Source: a virus. Taken from it: a stretch of 33,428 nt of DNA. The stretch spans positions 1 through 33,428 of IMG/VR virus record IMGVR_UViG_3300044801_000124; one strand, written 5' to 3'. Of this stretch, positions 1 through 6,142 are shown one piece after another. Made by a program: the position numbers and the translations under genes. Position 1 is the stretch's first letter; every line of letters starts with the position of its first letter. A model generated the notes under the pieces. It was not told where the DNA came from, did no database searches, and worked only from the letters and a program-made list of their open reading frames with translations.

Positions 1-1
1 G

Positions 2-286
2 ACCTACAAGCAGCTCGACACGACCTTCGTCCAGAACCAGGCCAACATCACGCAGTGGAAGGCCGACATGGGGCAGCTCAAGGCCGACTACGACGCCAAC
101 ATCGCCAGGGAAAACGCGATCAAGGCGCAGCTCGCGGCCCTGTACGGCAGCGTGAACGCCTGCCTCAAGGCGATCCCGCCCGCGTGCGCGAACCCCGTGA
201 TCGGGCCCGACGGCAGGCCGATCCTCGACCAGAACTGCGAGATCATGAAGGCGCAGTGCAGCAAGATGTTCGACGGCAACAAATAG
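2..286 (+). CDS. C-terminal part of a small phage protein (5' end outside window)
   Basis: The reading frame is open from the first bases of the window to a TAG at 284-286, so the start lies upstream. The visible 94 residues are mostly helical and polar (heptad-like spacing in the stretch around QLKADYDANIARENAIKAQL), followed by a short tail with four cysteines (CLKAIPPAC, NCEIMKAQC). This suggests a coiled coil with a disulfide- or metal-linked tail. An in-frame ATG at 68 could also be a start, but the frame reads through upstream with the same GC-ending codon use, so I treat it as a truncated longer gene. A strong terminator follows 20 nt after the stop. I do not recognise the family. Confidence 0.6.
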   Translation, partial: TYKQLDTTFVQNQANITQWKADMGQLKADYDANIARENAIKAQLAALYGSVNACLKAIPPACANPVIGPDGRPILDQNCEIMKAQCSKMFDGNK

Positions 287-305
287 GCCGAGCAACCCCC
301 GCCTT

Positions 306-337
306 GCCTAGCAGGCCCAAACCTGCTAGGCTTTTTT
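306..337 (+). terminator. Rho-independent terminator
   Basis: A perfect 10-bp stem (GCCTAGCAGG / CCTGCTAGGC) with loop CCCAAA is followed directly by six T. It closes the transcription unit ending at 286. The next start codon (339) lies 2 nt after the T tract, so the hairpin also occupies the place where a ribosome binding site would be. Confidence 0.9.
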
Positions 338-338
338 A

Positions 339-539
339 ATGACCCCCGGAGACATCGTCCTCGGTATTCTAGGCGATCTTTTCCGCTTCCCCCAGAACGC
401 CCTGTGCGCGTTCACGGGGAAGTACCCGCCGCCGCGCCCGGTCGTGCAGTGCGACTGCCCGGACGTCTGCAACTGCTGCGCCCAATCCGAATGCAGCGAG
501 GACTGCGAGTGCTGGAACAACAGGGACGACGAGGAATGA
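339..539 (+). CDS. small cysteine-rich protein
   Basis: 66 residues. The first half is hydrophobic/amphipathic (MTPGDIVLGILGDLFRFPQ). The second half is packed with ten cysteines in CDC, CNCC, CSEDCEC arrangements, which looks like a metal-binding or disulfide-knotted tail ending in an acidic NNRDDEE. The stop overlaps the ATG of the next gene (ATGA), so the two are probably translationally coupled. The start is forced by the frame: no earlier in-frame start exists after the terminator, and no ribosome binding site is visible because the terminator stem sits there. No family recognised. Confidence 0.6.
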   Translation: MTPGDIVLGILGDLFRFPQNALCAFTGKYPPPRPVVQCDCPDVCNCCAQSECSEDCECWNNRDDEE

Positions 540-952
540 CGCACCCGACCACGTTCTTCAGTAAGCTCAACGACGGCCTCGGGGCCGACGTCGACGTCCA
601 GGTCGCGCCGATCGTCAACTACCTGACGTACCTCCACGTGGTGCCCGTCTCGAGCTGCCAGGGCGACCCCGGCCCGATCGAGACCGAGGGCGGCTTCTAC
701 GGGCATGTCGCGTTCACGCCGGAGAACCCGGAGGACTACGGGAAGCTCTGCGAGCTGATGTTCGAGCACCTCCGCCCGATGTTCGCCCACATGTACGACG
801 ACGTGCGCCTGGAGATCACCCTGTCCGAGGGGCTGGTGAACCGCGACTTCAGCGCCCACCCGGCCTTCATCGGCTGGCTCCGGTTCCGCAACGAGTGCAT
901 AGACGAGATAACAAAGAGGTTGGGCTGCTGGGTGGAGATGCTCCACAAGTAG
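536..952 (+). CDS. conserved phage-type hypothetical protein
   Basis: 138 residues, starting at an ATG that overlaps the preceding stop (ATGA), typical of a packed phage operon. The sequence around VVPVSSCQGDPG followed by a beta-rich HVAFTPENPE segment resembles small phage proteins that begin with a Ser-Cys-x-Gly loop and a ferredoxin-like alpha/beta core, but I cannot name a family. Codons end almost always in G or C, as in the other native phage genes. A longer frame runs upstream through the Cys-rich gene but is not supported by a start or by codon use. Confidence 0.7.
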   Translation: MTHPTTFFSKLNDGLGADVDVQVAPIVNYLTYLHVVPVSSCQGDPGPIETEGGFYGHVAFTPENPEDYGKLCELMFEHLRPMFAHMYDDVRLEITLSEGLVNRDFSAHPAFIGWLRFRNECIDEITKRLGCWVEMLHK

Positions 953-985
953 CCGTTTCCGCCGCCCGTCCCGTATACTAAAGGC

Positions 986-1378
986 ATGAGGATGCTGCTA
1001 CCAGCCCTGCTGCTCGCCATTACCTCGGTAACCCAAGCCCAGAGCCCCGCGTTCGCCCCCACGCAGCGGCGCATAGAGTACCAGGACATCGGCACGGGCC
1101 AGTACGGCGTGCGCGACGGCCAGACGAGCGCCTGCGAGCACACCGCTCTGCCGGAGCCGCTGGACACCCCGAACCCCGTGCTGCGTGAGGGGGCCAGCGT
1201 GCTGGTCGACGTGGTGATCGGCTGGGACGGGAAGATTTACAGCGGCTTCGTGCTTGACGGGAACCTCAAGAACTACAAGACGGTCGAGGACACCCTGCGG
1301 TCGTGGCGGTTCCGCCCCGCGACCTGCAACGGCTCGCCCGTCAACGTGGAGGGCAGGATCAGTTTCTCGCGGCGCTAG
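986..1378 (+). CDS. secreted TonB C-terminal-like domain protein
   Basis: 130 residues. Residues 1-19 form a classical Sec signal peptide (MRML, then a Leu/Ala core, then VTQA before QS), so the product should be exported in a Gram-negative-type host. Residues about 67-128 resemble the C-terminal domain of TonB-type energy transducers: a VDVVIGWDGKI strand pair, a helix with TVEDTLRSWRFRPATCNG, and a final VEGRISFSR strand. There is no proline-rich periplasmic linker or transmembrane anchor, so it is not a full TonB. AAAGG stands just before the ATG, and TATACT upstream could be a -10 element. A role at the host envelope is inference. The stop overlaps the stop of the convergent minus-strand gene. 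Confidence 0.65.
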   Translation: MRMLLPALLLAITSVTQAQSPAFAPTQRRIEYQDIGTGQYGVRDGQTSACEHTALPEPLDTPNPVLREGASVLVDVVIGWDGKIYSGFVLDGNLKNYKTVEDTLRSWRFRPATCNGSPVNVEGRISFSRR

Positions 1379-1671
1379 TCGCTCTTGAAGAACACGCGCC
1401 ACTCCTTTACCGCGGCCTCGCGCTCCTTGTCATACCGCTTGTCGTAGGGCGTCCCGCCCGTCTTCTTCCTCGGGTTCTCCCGCAGGTCGGCCGCCAGCCC
1501 AGTGACGTACCTCTGCCACGCCCCGCTCATCGCAGCGTGGTACTTCGCGTTAGCCTCGTCGTGAGCCTTGTGGAACGCCGCCTCGCGGGCCTGCTCCGCC
1601 TGCGCCGTCCTGTCCACGGGGGCGACCACGATCGCGTCCAGGGCCCTCGTTTTCCCGAGCTTCTTCCCCAT
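1375..1671 (-). CDS. hypothetical helical basic protein, minus strand
   Basis: 98 residues from the ATG at 1671 (a TTG three codons upstream is an alternative start). The protein is helical and charged (AQAEQAREAAFHKAHDEANAKY and a KKTGGTPYDKRYDKEREAAVKEW tail region). Its codons end overwhelmingly in G/C, matching native phage genes, which is the main reason to accept it although it is antisense to its neighbours. It is convergent with the TonB-C-like gene, and its start abuts the start of the HNH endonuclease gene on the other strand. An ATAAATAC element lies upstream on the minus strand. Function unknown. Confidence 0.65.
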   Translation of the reverse strand: MGKKLGKTRALDAIVVAPVDRTAQAEQAREAAFHKAHDEANAKYHAAMSGAWQRYVTGLAADLRENPRKKTGGTPYDKRYDKEREAAVKEWRVFFKSD

Positions 1672-2071
1672 GTTGAACAATACTCAGTATTTATGCCAAA
1701 TAGACAAAAGGCAGTACAACGGAAAGAAGAAGAGACCGTACGAGTCTCTTTACAACCATCTCCTTGCGGTAGCACGCCTCAAAAAACCGCCTGACCTCGT
1801 TACCCTCACCTTTGAGGACTTCGTCAAACTGACGGAGATCAAGACCTGTTCATACTGCCAAGACCCGGTCACGTGGGCGGAGTTCAACCGGCACAAAAAC
1901 GGAGCACAGTACAACCTGGATCGCAAGGACAACTCAGTGGGCTACACGCGGGACAATGTAGCCGTGTGCTGCATGCCCTGTAATCGAACTAAGGCCCATC
2001 GTTTTTCTCACGACGAGTTCAAAGTGATGATGAACGCTTTGCGCGAGTTCCGCAGGGCACCGAGTATTTAG
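1670..2071 (+). CDS. HNH homing-type endonuclease
   Basis: 133 residues from the ATG at 1670. The C-terminal half is a zinc-bound HNH nuclease: CSYC, then YNLDRKDNSVGYTRDNVAVCC and MPCNRTK, i.e. the two CxxC pairs that hold the fold and an xDxxD/N...N active-site pattern. The N-terminal part is basic and probably contacts DNA. It is clearly AT-richer than its neighbours (codons such as aaa, gta, ttt are frequent), which marks it as acquired. It sits in the intergenic space between the divergent minus-strand gene and the gene at 2076; its stop is only 4 nt before that gene's ATG. Free-standing endonuclease genes of this kind spread by cutting relatives that lack them. Confidence 0.85.
   Translation: MLNNTQYLCQIDKRQYNGKKKRPYESLYNHLLAVARLKKPPDLVTLTFEDFVKLTEIKTCSYCQDPVTWAEFNRHKNGAQYNLDRKDNSVGYTRDNVAVCCMPCNRTKAHRFSHDEFKVMMNALREFRRAPSI
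1687..1694 (-). promoter_or_regulatory. T4-type late-promoter-like octamer
   Basis: On the minus strand this reads ATAAATAC, about 15 nt upstream of the ATG of the minus-strand gene. It resembles the T4-type late element TATAAATA. A similar octamer, CTAAATAC, occurs on the minus strand at 2071-2064, just beyond the HNH gene, which could be the original copy separated by the insertion. No mapping data; motif match only. Confidence 0.35.
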
Positions 2072-2075
2072 TGTC

Positions 2076-2879
2076 ATGAGCGAATCCACCCCCTTTTGGC
2101 AGGAGGTCCGCCGCACCCTGATGGTGCGCGGGGACGCCTGGAAGCCCGTCATCGAGAGCCTACCCGAGCACATAACCCTGAACGGGATCAAGAGCCTGTT
2201 CCAGTCCCCTGACCAGCTGACCTACCTCGTCGGCCAGGGCCACATAGCCGGAAAACTCGTCAAGTCCGAGCCGTCCAAGGAAGCCCTGCTCCCGTTCCTA
2301 CAGCCCAAGACCGCGCTGGCCTACCACTTCCTGTCCCTGGAGAACGTGGCCATGCAGTGGCTCTACAGGTTCATCGTCCTTGAGGGCCTGATCGAGCACA
2401 ACCGCAAGGAGCCGCTGGAGAAGTGGCCGCCGATGTTCCTCCACATGGTGGAGGAGGGCCTGCGCTTCATGGTCTACATGGCCGCCCTGCTCGTCCTGAT
2501 GGAGGAGGGCAGGCTGGAGAACCCGCTGCCGAACCCGAAGATCGCGCCGTCCGAGCCGCTGGTCGTCGACCGCATCAGGGAGGCGTGCGCGTTCCTGCAC
2601 CCCAAGGCGCAGGACTACGGCGAGAGCTTCCGCCGCCACGGGCTGCCCGGCCTGCTGCCGCGCCTGTGGGACAAGATCGCCCGCTACGCCCAGCTCCAGG
2701 CGGACAACCGCCCGTCCAACTTCGAGAAGAAGGAGGACTCGGCCCGCGACCTCCTGGGCTACAGCCTCATCGCCTACTCACTTATGCTAGAATTGCCTGA
2801 GGACTTCCGCAAGAGCTTCCAGCCGATCGGCACCTACGAGACCGACCGCGTCGGGGGCGAGTGGAAGAAGGTCAACTGA
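2076..2879 (+). CDS. DUF1599 / Nmad1-like all-alpha protein
   Basis: 267 residues. The C-terminal part (about residues 180-250) carries the pattern KAQDYGESFRRHGLPGLLPR, then LWDKIARYAQLQ, then EDSARDLLGYSLIAYSLML. This DYG...G...R..DK..R...D..DL..Y signature belongs to the DUF1599/Nmad1-type families, helical proteins found beside phage nucleotide- and DNA-modification genes and resembling MazG-like folds. The first 170 residues are helical and not recognised. The context supports a modification link: a stub of a thymine-hypermodification enzyme lies 0.7 kb downstream. The enzymatic activity is not established for the family. No good ribosome binding site is visible, possibly because the HNH insertion replaced the leader. 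Confidence 0.6.
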   Translation: MSESTPFWQEVRRTLMVRGDAWKPVIESLPEHITLNGIKSLFQSPDQLTYLVGQGHIAGKLVKSEPSKEALLPFLQPKTALAYHFLSLENVAMQWLYRFIVLEGLIEHNRKEPLEKWPPMFLHMVEEGLRFMVYMAALLVLMEEGRLENPLPNPKIAPSEPLVVDRIREACAFLHPKAQDYGESFRRHGLPGLLPRLWDKIARYAQLQADNRPSNFEKKEDSARDLLGYSLIAYSLMLELPEDFRKSFQPIGTYETDRVGGEWKKVN

Positions 2880-2904
2880 TACGCACGGGCACGCGCACAC
2901 AATT

Positions 2905-3066
2905 ATGCCGACGCTTCCTTTCATAGTCCTCGCCGTCTTCCTGGCCCTCGTCGTGTGGCTGCTGGGCGGCGTGGGCGGCACCGAGGGCAGGGGCCCGGGC
3001 GTCACGGGCAGGTGCGACAAGTGCGGGCAGCCGAAGAAGCCGAAGGGCTGGGGCGGGCCGCTGTGA
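2905..3066 (+). CDS. small membrane protein with CxxC knuckle
   Basis: 53 residues. Residues 3-24 form one hydrophobic membrane segment (LPFIVLAVFLALVVWLLGG), followed by a Gly-rich linker and a short basic tail with a single CDKCG knuckle and PKKPKG. One knuckle alone would need a second half from a dimer to bind zinc. The stop overlaps the GTG start of the next gene (GTGA). Function unknown; a role in the host envelope is possible. Confidence 0.55.
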   Translation: MPTLPFIVLAVFLALVVWLLGGVGGTEGRGPGVTGRCDKCGQPKKPKGWGGPL

Positions 3067-3266
3067 TCGAGAGGATGCGGAAGTTCTTCGCGGAGCGCCG
3101 CCACAAGAAGGCGGAGCGGCTCCGCCGCATGGCCAAGCGGGGCGTCCTCATGGAGGACATGGCCGACTTCTTCGCGGGGAGGAAGACGACCGAGGAGTCC
3201 CTGAAGTGGCGGGACTTCGCGTACAAGGAGATCGACAAGATGAGCGACGACGAGGTACTGAGCTGA
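3063..3266 (+). CDS. small basic helical protein
   Basis: 67 residues if the GTG at 3063 is used, which overlaps the preceding stop (GTGA) and fits translational coupling; an ATG at 3075 is an alternative start. The protein is a charged helix (ERRHKKAERLRRMAKRG) followed by an amphipathic MEDMADFFAGRKTTEESLKW helix and an acidic end. The stop overlaps the ATG of the next gene. No family recognised. Confidence 0.6.
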   Translation: MIERMRKFFAERRHKKAERLRRMAKRGVLMEDMADFFAGRKTTEESLKWRDFAYKEIDKMSDDEVLS

Positions 3267-3613
3267 TGCCGTACATCAAGCCGTCACCGAACCGCGAGGC
3301 GATCGACCCGCACGTCCAGCCGCTAAGCGAGAACATCAACAACGTGGGCGACCTGAACTACGCGGTCACGCGCCTGGTCCTGCGCTACATCCTCGCCAAG
3401 GGCCTGAACTACGAGGACGTCAACGCCGCGATGGGCGTGTTCGTCGCCTCCATGCTTGAGATGTACCGCCGCGTCGGGGTCACGTACGAGAGCCTCAAGC
3501 TCTTTCAGAACGGCGACGTGCTGGAGTACACCGAGCTGGACGGCCTGATCAGGCAGATGCAGCGTGCTCTCCCGTCCAAGCACGTGGCCGACGAGACCCA
3601 GGCGCATGGCTGA
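3266..3613 (+). CDS. DUF6899-like conserved phage protein
   Basis: 115 residues starting with MPYIKPSPNREAIDPH. The order 'MPYIK...', 'VGDLNYAVTRLVLRYIL', 'NYEDVNAAMGVF', 'EMYRRVGVTYESLKLFQNGDV' matches a small family that is widespread in phages and some bacteria (DUF6899 type), where the pattern is GxLNYxIT, YxxxNxxxGVL, E(F/M)YRR..xYExxK..NGDV. Its function is unknown. The ATG overlaps the upstream stop, and the gene for the truncated hypermodification enzyme starts within its last codons, so all these small genes form one coupled operon. Confidence 0.7.
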   Translation: MPYIKPSPNREAIDPHVQPLSENINNVGDLNYAVTRLVLRYILAKGLNYEDVNAAMGVFVASMLEMYRRVGVTYESLKLFQNGDVLEYTELDGLIRQMQRALPSKHVADETQAHG

Positions 3614-3833
3614 CATCGTCCCTGAACTCTTCGCGTTCATGAAGGAGCGCCACGCCATCTGGGAGCGCAAGGTGGCTGGCCAGCCCAAGCCGTGGACGCA
3701 GGACCCCATCCTCCAGAGCTACCGCTTCTGCAACGTCTACCGCGAGCTCGACACCGTCACCGTCTGGATCAACAACAACTGGCGCACGCCGCACTACGAG
3801 GATCATGCAACTAAATACGGAAATCTAGGGTAG
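3606..3833 (+). pseudogene. N-terminal stub of a DNA-thymine hypermodification enzyme (aGPT-pyrophosphorylase type)
   Basis: 75 residues. LFAFMKERHAIWERKVAGQP, KPWTQDPILQSYRFCNVYREL and DTVTVWINNNWRTPH closely match the first about 70 residues of the alpha-glutamyl/putrescinyl-thymine pyrophosphorylase family, which acts on phosphorylated 5-hydroxymethyluracil in phage DNA hypermodification and has a DNA-glycosylase-like fold. Family members are normally about 300 residues. Here the match stops at RTPH, and the frame ends a dozen codons later in AT-rich sequence (YEDHATKYGNLG) that merges with the leader of the next gene. The catalytic remainder is absent from the window, so the gene is probably a deletion remnant, although the short product could still be made. 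Confidence 0.7.
3811..3818 (+). promoter_or_regulatory. late-promoter-like octamer upstream of virion genes
   Basis: CTAAATAC, 26 nt before the ATG at 3844, resembles the T4-type late element TATAAATA. It lies in a short AT-rich island between GC-rich genes and precedes the first large virion gene. A ribosome binding site, AGGGAGA, follows at about 3831-3837. Motif match only. Confidence 0.4.
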
Positions 3834-3843
3834 GGAGACCACT

Positions 3844-4893
3844 ATGGCAATCGTTCTGACACAGGGGATGCAGACCGGCGCGGCGGACCTGGCGATCCTG
3901 GTCCGGGACGCCTCCGGGAACCTCGTCGACCCCGTCTCGATAAGCTACACCATCTACAAGATCAAGGACCTGGTGCCAACCAAGCCGACCGTGGCGTACG
4001 AGTACGACCTGCACCAGCCCCTCAACATGGAGGGCGGCCCGCCGCTGCCCCCGGAGGGCTCCACCCTGGTCAGCCAGCCCCAGCAGACCCCCATCAGGGC
4101 GGGCGTGGGCACCTTCTACGCGCAGTTCACCATCCCGACGACCTGGAAGGGCGTCTACAAGATCGTCTGGACCCTCCAGCAGTACGCGGGCAACTGCCCC
4201 GCGAACTTCGTCCACATGGACTTCGTCGTGCAGAGCGTGGACCCGGCCGACCCCGCGTTCGAGGCCCCGTCCATGATCATCGGGCCGAACCCGAGCCTGC
4301 TCAACCAGTCCGCGCTGCTCGGCCTCGGGCAGATCACGGCCGCGCAGGCGGCCAAGGCCGTGCGCTTCGTGCGCGAGCTGATCTCGGACACGAACCCCGA
4401 CAGGAACTACCACTTCAGGCCCCCCACTCCCGGCAAGGTCGTCTCCAACTACACGACCCGCGTCGGCTTCATCTGGCTGGACAGCACGATCCTGATCAAC
4501 CTGGCGATCTCGATCTCGAAGCTGAACCTGCACAACCCGATGAACTACTTCAACTGGACGCTGGCCACGATCCCGATGGACTGGGGCAACATCGCCGCGA
4601 TCGGCGCGGCGTCGCTCTGCCTCAGCGGCGAGTCCGCCCGCTGGGCGGCCGACGAGTTCGGCTACTCGCTCAATGGCGTGTCGCTGGACATCAACAAGTC
4701 GGCGCTGTACCAGTCGCTCGCGCAGACCTACGACCAGCAGTTCAGCACGATGGCACCGCTCGTCACGGCGAACCGCCCGTTCAGCGCGGGGTTGAGACAG
4801 CAGAGATGGTTGCTTGGGGCTTTTCTTCCTTTTCCCTTTATCTGGCCGCTACTTATGGAGCTATTTCGCATACTCCAGCATGGTTTGTCATAG
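3844..4893 (+). CDS. virion structural protein, 3' end disturbed
   Basis: 349 residues as read. Residues 1-150 are beta-rich and Ig-like (LAILVRDASGNLVDPVSISY, then GVGTFYAQFTIPTTWKGVYK); the middle is helical (ITAAQAAKAVRFVREL). A good ribosome binding site (AGGGAGA) precedes the start. Up to about 4790 codons end in G/C. After that the frame reads an AT-rich, Leu/Phe-rich tail that looks non-native. Another frame from 4791 reads VETAEMVAWGFSSFSLYLAA and on to a TAA at 4902, which is far more protein-like. A missing base in the GGGG run at 4788-4791, or a -1 slip there, would join the two. The IsrB element starts right at this end. By position it may be a neck or baseplate component; that is inference. 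Confidence 0.7.
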   Translation: MAIVLTQGMQTGAADLAILVRDASGNLVDPVSISYTIYKIKDLVPTKPTVAYEYDLHQPLNMEGGPPLPPEGSTLVSQPQQTPIRAGVGTFYAQFTIPTTWKGVYKIVWTLQQYAGNCPANFVHMDFVVQSVDPADPAFEAPSMIIGPNPSLLNQSALLGLGQITAAQAAKAVRFVRELISDTNPDRNYHFRPPTPGKVVSNYTTRVGFIWLDSTILINLAISISKLNLHNPMNYFNWTLATIPMDWGNIAAIGAASLCLSGESARWAADEFGYSLNGVSLDINKSALYQSLAQTYDQQFSTMAPLVTANRPFSAGLRQQRWLLGAFLPFPFIWPLLMELFRILQHGLS

Positions 4894-4894
4894 A

Positions 4895-4912
4895 CCCAGA
4901 CTAAAGTCTGGG
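4895..4912 (+). repeat. left-end hairpin of the IsrB element
   Basis: CCCAGACT / AGTCTGGG, an 8-bp inverted repeat with a 2-nt loop. The stem is close to the right-end hairpin (CCCAGAG / CTCTGGG), and its first 12 bases recur exactly at 21583-21594. Such subterminal hairpins are recognised by Y1 transposases in this superfamily. Confidence 0.7.
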
Positions 4913-5106
4913 CTTGGGGAAGCCTGACCAGCAGGCGGAAGCAAGTTAAACCTGTGCACTAGACAAGTCGAGACTGGTATCCAATCCAGTTCGCAAACTG
5001 AATCGACTGGACGTGGTAGTCCACAGAATGCTGAGAATGCTTCTCTAGTTTTCAGCCACTTCTTCGGGCAGTGTCGAAGAGATGTACAAAGGAGGGCTTA
5101 CCGCCC
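4895..5106 (+). ncRNA. putative omega-RNA (HEARO-type) of the IsrB element
   Basis: The 210 nt between the left end and the isrB start codon are noncoding and densely structured. A closing stem AGTCGA / TCGACT (about 4965-5009) encloses CTGG...CCAG and CAGTT...AACTG hairpins; GTGG/CCAC and GGGC/GCCC hairpins follow, the last next to the start codon. In IscB/IsrB loci the guide RNA lies directly upstream of the gene and carries its guide at the 5' end, taken from the flank outside the left end, here the bases before about 4893. I see some resemblance of ACTAGAC and GTAGTCC to group I core strands, but the context favours an omega-RNA. Confidence 0.55.
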
Positions 5107-6075
5107 ATGCAATTTGTCCCGGTTGTCCAACAAAATCCGCTGATGCCGACCACGGCAAACCGTGCGGCATCATGGATCAAAACCCGCAAGGCAACGCCGT
5201 TCTGGAAGCGAGGGATATTCTGCGTTCGTCTAAATGCGGAACCCTCAGCACGTAACAAACAATCCATCGCTCTTGGGATAGACCCCGGAAGCAAGTTCGA
5301 GGGTTTTACCGTCAAGTCGGAAGCCCACACGTTCGAGAATCTGAATGCGGACGCGGTAACGTGGGTCAAAGATGCGGTTGAAACTCGCCGTAATCTTCGC
5401 AAATCGCGGCGCAACCGTAAAACTCCGTATCGCCAATGTCGTTGGAATCGCGGCGTTGGGTTCAGGCTGCCGCCTTCCACAAGAGCCAGATGGGGCTGGA
5501 AACTACGTATTGTGAATTGGCTCAGCAAGCTGTTCCCCATCTCGTGCTTCGTGGTGGAGGACATCAAAGCGAAAACCAAAGGGCAGCGCAAGTGGGACGC
5601 GTCGTTCAGCCCGTTGGAAGTTGGTAAGAAGTGGTTTTACGAGCAACTTGGCAAGTTGGGTCGCGTGGAGACCAAGCAAGGATTTGAGACATTTGAAATG
5701 CGGAACCTATCGGGGCTCAAAAAACTTAAGGACAAAGCGTCCAAAAGTTTCTATTCGCATTGCGTGGATTCTTGGGTACTCGCCAATTGGTTTGTCGGTG
5801 GACATACCAAGCCCGACCTTGAGCGGGTGCGCTGCGTAACTCCACTCAGGTTTCACCGCAGACAGTTGCATGTGCAGAATCCAGCAAAAGGCGGCATTAG
5901 GAAACCTTACGGAGGAACACGCAGCATGGGTTTCACTCGTGGCTCTTTGGTCAAGCATATTAGCAAGGGTCTCACCTATGTCGGTGGAACAAGGGTGGGA
6001 AAACCAGCCTGCACGATGTTTCCACAGGCAGGCGGTTGGGTCAAAATTTCAAGCCAGAAGATTGCAAATTTCTGA
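5107..6075 (+). CDS. isrB: IsrB-like RNA-guided nickase (PLMP + RuvC, no HNH)
   Basis: 322 residues from the ATG at 5107, preceded by AAAGGAGG. Domain order: PLMP domain (VVQQNPLMPTTANRA, about residues 5-40), RuvC-I with catalytic Asp in ALGIDPGSKFEGFT, an Arg-rich bridge helix (ETRRNLRKSRRNRKTPYR), RuvC-II FVVEDIKAKTK, then only about 60 residues to RuvC-III SHCVDSWVLANW, and a C-terminal domain with RRQLHVQNPAKGGIRKPYGG and GFTRGSLV. The PLMP domain with the tail marks the IscB/IsrB group (ancestors of Cas9); the missing HNH insert between RuvC-II and -III marks IsrB. Members of this type nick DNA guided by an omega-RNA. All three RuvC acidic positions are present, so it may be active. Confidence 0.85.
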   Translation: MQFVPVVQQNPLMPTTANRAASWIKTRKATPFWKRGIFCVRLNAEPSARNKQSIALGIDPGSKFEGFTVKSEAHTFENLNADAVTWVKDAVETRRNLRKSRRNRKTPYRQCRWNRGVGFRLPPSTRARWGWKLRIVNWLSKLFPISCFVVEDIKAKTKGQRKWDASFSPLEVGKKWFYEQLGKLGRVETKQGFETFEMRNLSGLKKLKDKASKSFYSHCVDSWVLANWFVGGHTKPDLERVRCVTPLRFHRRQLHVQNPAKGGIRKPYGGTRSMGFTRGSLVKHISKGLTYVGGTRVGKPACTMFPQAGGWVKISSQKIANF

Positions 6076-6103
6076 GTTTCAACACGTGGAGGACGGTGCT
6101 CCT

Positions 6104-6122
6104 CCCAGAGTAAAACTCTGGG
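6104..6122 (+). repeat. right-end hairpin of the IsrB element
   Basis: CCCAGAG / CTCTGGG, a 7-bp stem with a TAAAA loop, preceded by GTGCTCCT and followed by TTTCCGCC. It pairs in sequence style with the left-end hairpin and with the relic at 21598-21615. Confidence 0.65.
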
Positions 6123-6142
6123 TTTCCGCCGCTAAATTTTCG

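Larger units (their letters stand above)
4893..6131 (+). mobile_element. IsrB-type insertion element (IS200/IS605 superfamily, no transposase)
   Basis: The element is bounded by a left hairpin at 4895-4912 and a right hairpin at 6104-6122 with flanks CTCC and TTTCCGCC typical of such right ends. It carries a structured noncoding segment and an isrB-like gene but no Y1 transposase, so movement would need one in trans. It lies between two virion genes; the start of the second (6143) is about 12 nt beyond the right end. Exact ends are estimated. Composition is AT-richer than the phage genes. Confidence 0.7.

Noticed and set aside
326-946. 206-residue minus-strand frame
   Set aside because: It is a mirror of the plus-strand genes in a GC-rich region; its protein is His/Val/Glu/Arg biased and has no start signal.
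4895-5106. group I intron carrying IsrB
   Set aside because: ACTAGAC and GTAGTCC resemble P7 strands, but the flanking genes do not rejoin in frame and transposase-type end hairpins are present; an omega-RNA explains the segment better.
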